Assembly (NCBI RefSeq): GCF_000156655.1
Contig: NZ_DS996842.1
Coordinates: forward strand, 252,641 to 316,640
Source: Holdemanella biformis DSM 3989
GTDB lineage: Bacteria > Bacillota_I > Bacilli_A > Erysipelotrichales > Erysipelotrichaceae
Direction of reading: 5' to 3'
DNA: 64,000 nucleotides
Every line of letters begins with the position of its first letter. Positions within the stretch are counted from its first letter, which is position 1. A model generated the notes under the pieces. It saw only the letters and a list, made by a program, of their open reading frames with translations, did not search any database and had not been told where the DNA came from. The translations under genes and the position numbers were made by a program. Positions 61,880 to 64,000 of the stretch are shown in pieces.

Positions 61880-62971
61880 CTAATCTATTCTATTTTCTGT
61901 TTCTAAATCAAAGAAATGCACTTTTGATAAATCCATCGTCAACTTAATTGTTGTATGTGCTTCTGGTTCTAAACGTGAATTTACTTTTGCGCACATTTTT
62001 TGCCCATTCAAAGAACCATGTAAAATATATTCATGTCCTAATAATTCAGCCACTTCAATTTCAAAATCAAAGTTTGCACTTGGATACGTATCGGCAACAA
62101 TGCCTTCCCCATGTAGATCTTCTGGACGAATACCCATAATGATTTCTTTTCCTTGGTAGCTAGAAAGTTTTTCGCGATACATCAAAGGAATATCAATCTT
62201 CATATCATCTACATAAAAGAATCCATCTTGATATGTACCTTTAATAAAGTTTGTTGCTGGAGCCCCCAAGAATCCTGCAACAAATAGATTTGCGGGATTA
62301 TTATAAATTTCTTTAGGTGAACCAATCTGTTGAATATATCCACCCTTCATAACAACAATACGATCCGCCATTGTCATAGCTTCTGTTTGATCATGTGTAA
62401 CATAAATTGTAGTAGCACCAATTCTTTCATGTAGCTGAATGATTTCAGAACGCATTTGAACACGCAATTTAGCATCTAGGTTTGAAAGTGGTTCATCCAT
62501 CAAGAATACTTTCGCATTACGTACAATCGCACGTCCTAATGCAACACGTTGTCTTTGTCCACCCGACAATGCCTTTGGTTTACGATCCAAATAAGGTTCG
62601 ATTTCCAAAATACGTGCCGCTTCATGTACACGTTTATCTATTTCTTCCTTGCTGAACTTACGAAGTTTTAAACCAAAAGCCATATTCTCATACACACTCA
62701 TATGTGGATATAAAGCATAGGATTGGAATACCATCGCAATATCACGATCTTTTGGTTCCACATCATTCATTCTTTTTCCATCAATATAGAAATCGCCTGC
62801 ACTAATCTCTTCCAAACCAGCAATCATACGAAGTGTTGTAGACTTACCACATCCACTAGGTCCTACAAACACAATAAATTCTTTATCTTTTACATCTAAA
62901 TTAAAGTCAAATACAGCCTGAACATTGTTGTCATATATTTTATCAACATGCTGCAATGATAATTCTGCCAT
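61880..62971 (-). CDS. Carbohydrate ABC transporter ATPase (MsmX/UgpC/MalK type)
   Basis: Energy-coupling ATPase, 363 residues. Walker A GPSGCGKSTTLRM (near 37-49), Q-loop FQSYALYPHMS, signature LSGGQRQRVALGRA (near 135-148), Walker B VFLMDEPLSNLD, H-loop YVTHDQTEAM, and a C-terminal OB/TOBE regulatory domain (about 240-363). In Bacillota a single such ATPase often serves several sugar importers; here it sits inside the GH112 operon, so it should at least serve the adjacent permeases. It starts 11 bases after the small membrane protein gene. Confidence 0.94.
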   Translation of the reverse strand: MAELSLQHVDKIYDNNVQAVFDFNLDVKDKEFIVFVGPSGCGKSTTLRMIAGLEEISAGDFYIDGKRMNDVEPKDRDIAMVFQSYALYPHMSVYENMAFGLKLRKFSKEEIDKRVHEAARILEIEPYLDRKPKALSGGQRQRVALGRAIVRNAKVFLMDEPLSNLDAKLRVQMRSEIIQLHERIGATTIYVTHDQTEAMTMADRIVVMKGGYIQQIGSPKEIYNNPANLFVAGFLGAPATNFIKGTYQDGFFYVDDMKIDIPLMYREKLSSYQGKEIIMGIRPEDLHGEGIVADTYPSANFDFEIEVAELLGHEYILHGSLNGQKMCAKVNSRLEPEAHTTIKLTMDLSKVHFFDLETENRID

Positions 62972-62982
62972 ACTTCATCCTC

Positions 62983-63156
62983 CTATTTATGTTTCTTGTT
63001 GTATAAAAACAACAATGTAAGCAAACCCGTCAATCCAACAATTTCAATCATTAAATTACGAACACTAACTGTCTTTTGTGCCCAAATGATTAGTCCTAAA
63101 AACACAAAGAATAAAATAATCATAACTATATTCATTACTTTATTATCATCTCTCAT
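62983..63156 (-). CDS. Small two-helix membrane protein
   Basis: A 57-residue protein with two predicted membrane helices (MNIVMIILFFVFLGLIIWAQ and LMIEIVGLTGLLTLLFLY) and a basic tail, NKKHK. It is not a recognised transporter subunit, but it sits between the permease and ATPase genes with gaps of 12 and 11 bases and its own GAGG site, so it is likely translated and perhaps associated with the importer. ATG 63156 chosen; the in-frame GTG at 63165 lies inside the ribosome binding site. Confidence 0.65.
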   Translation of the reverse strand: MRDDNKVMNIVMIILFFVFLGLIIWAQKTVSVRNLMIEIVGLTGLLTLLFLYNKKHK

Positions 63157-63168
63157 ACTAGACACCTC

Positions 63169-64000
63169 TTACTCTTTCATTCCACCAATGCTCATACCTT
63201 GTGTAATCTTCTTTTGAACACAAATATAAAGAATCAGTGTTGGAATCATAACAATTACCAATCCAGCATACATAACGCCAAAATTCGCTTGTGATTTTGC
63301 ATCAGCCATCAAATATTTAACACCAACTGCCAAAGTCGCATTATCTTTATCCATAAATGTAAATGCGATAATATATTCGTTCCAGAATGCTAAAAACTGA
63401 AATAAAATTACAGTAATAATACTAGGTCTAGCCATTGGAATCATAATTTTAGTCATAGTCTTGAAATAGCCACAACCATCAATACGAGCTGCTTCTTCAT
63501 AAGCTTTTGGCAATGTTTTGAAATAACCTGTCAACAAATAAATCGTAAATGGCAAGGCTGTTGCTGCATAAACAACAGAAAGCCAGAATTTACTATTCAA
63601 GAAAAAGTCGACGCCAAGCTTGATATCGGCATTAAATAACATCAAGAAAATAGGTAATACGATGTAATTCACGTTGACAAATAGTCCGGCCATAAACAAT
63701 CCGTTAAAGAATTTCTTTCCAACAAAATCAAAGCGAGCTAATACATACGATGCAGGAAGAGCAACCACCAACAAGATAACTAAGGATAATGCGGTTACAA
63801 TGATCGTATTCAACAAATAATCACCCATTCTTGCCTTCACAAAGGCATCCACAAAGTTTGACCATAACATTTGTTTTGGAAAATCAAATGGATTGCCACT
63901 TACCAATTCTAGTTGCGATTTTAAAGATGCAAGGAAAACCCATGCGATCGGTACAATAATCGAAATAGCCAACGTAATCAATGCTACATAAACAAAGATT
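63169..64000 (-). CDS. Sugar ABC transporter permease, MalG/AraQ type (5' end beyond the window)
   Basis: Inner-membrane permease of a carbohydrate importer. The frame stays open to the right edge (FVYVALITLAISIIVPIAWV), so the true start lies outside the window. About six helices are seen, with the EAA motif EEAARIDGCGYFKTMTKIMI (the loop that contacts the ATPase) near the last third, and the C-terminal GMSIGGMKE typical of MalG-like subunits. The partner permease and binding protein are expected just outside the window. Confidence 0.92.
   Translation of the reverse strand, partial: IFVYVALITLAISIIVPIAWVFLASLKSQLELVSGNPFDFPKQMLWSNFVDAFVKARMGDYLLNTIIVTALSLVILLVVALPASYVLARFDFVGKKFFNGLFMAGLFVNVNYIVLPIFLMLFNADIKLGVDFFLNSKFWLSVVYAATALPFTIYLLTGYFKTLPKAYEEAARIDGCGYFKTMTKIMIPMARPSIITVILFQFLAFWNEYIIAFTFMDKDNATLAVGVKYLMADAKSQANFGVMYAGLVIVMIPTLILYICVQKKITQGMSIGGMKE

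Overview
Low-GC DNA from a member of the Bacillota. AT-rich codon use, TGA used as a normal stop (the hsdM stop at 7315-7317 is TGA), strong purine-rich ribosome binding sites, and the gene set (TPP-controlled thiW-thiM-thiE, GH112 phosphorylase, pyruvate phosphate dikinase, type III glutamine synthetase with glutamate synthase, beta-glucoside PTS) suggest a gut or oral anaerobe, probably of the Erysipelotrichales. The family-level assignment is inference. No rRNA, tRNA or CRISPR array was seen.

Layout. 1-9.1 kb: a type I restriction-modification locus read leftwards (xre-hsdM-hsdS2-integrase-hsdS1-hsdR). It carries two full-length hsdS genes in the same orientation, with a tyrosine recombinase gene between them and short direct repeats placed to allow switching. 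9.1-13 kb: an accessory stretch with two genes that look broken by single frameshifts, an acidic protein made of eleven W-led repeats, and a Rpn/PD-(D/E)XK protein with a heptad-repeat coiled coil. 13.2-18.4 kb: a hybrid sensor kinase, a small lipoprotein and a glycoside-hydrolase-like protein. 18.4-20 kb: an AAA-ATPase/PD-(D/E)XK protein on the plus strand, convergent with an alpha-amylase.

20-33.3 kb is the nitrogen-assimilation core. Leftward genes are a short GlnA, an ANTAR antiterminator protein, YbaK and an alpha-amylase. Rightward genes are GSIII, AsnB, GltB and GltD. Between the two divergent sets lies a sigma70 promoter followed by a leader RNA. The leader can form either an ANTAR-type hexaloop hairpin or a terminator, so the ANTAR protein probably controls the GSIII operon. 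33.4-36.1 kb: HtrA-like protease, ECF S component, Nudix hydrolase, HU.

36.1-42.4 kb: a beta-glucoside utilisation locus read leftwards (old yellow enzyme-type oxidoreductase, EIIBC, RpiR regulator, 6-phospho-beta-glucosidase, EIIA) with a cre-like site over its promoter. 42.5-47.1 kb: a diguanylate cyclase, the thiamine salvage operon with a TPP riboswitch plus a second structured leader segment, and a YoaP-type acetyltransferase. 47.3-54.8 kb: ppdK, a second AAA-ATPase/PD-(D/E)XK protein with an HTH head, an IS110-family element, an Spx/ArsC-like protein and an HD-domain protein.

54.8-59.2 kb: PHP phosphoesterase, UppP, MurD, MraY (cell-wall precursor steps) and ribosomal protein L28. 59.3-64 kb: a GH112 galactosyl-N-acetylhexosamine phosphorylase with its ABC transporter ATPase, a 57-residue membrane protein and a permease that runs off the right edge. 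This is a host-glycan (lacto-N-biose/galacto-N-biose) uptake and phosphorolysis operon.
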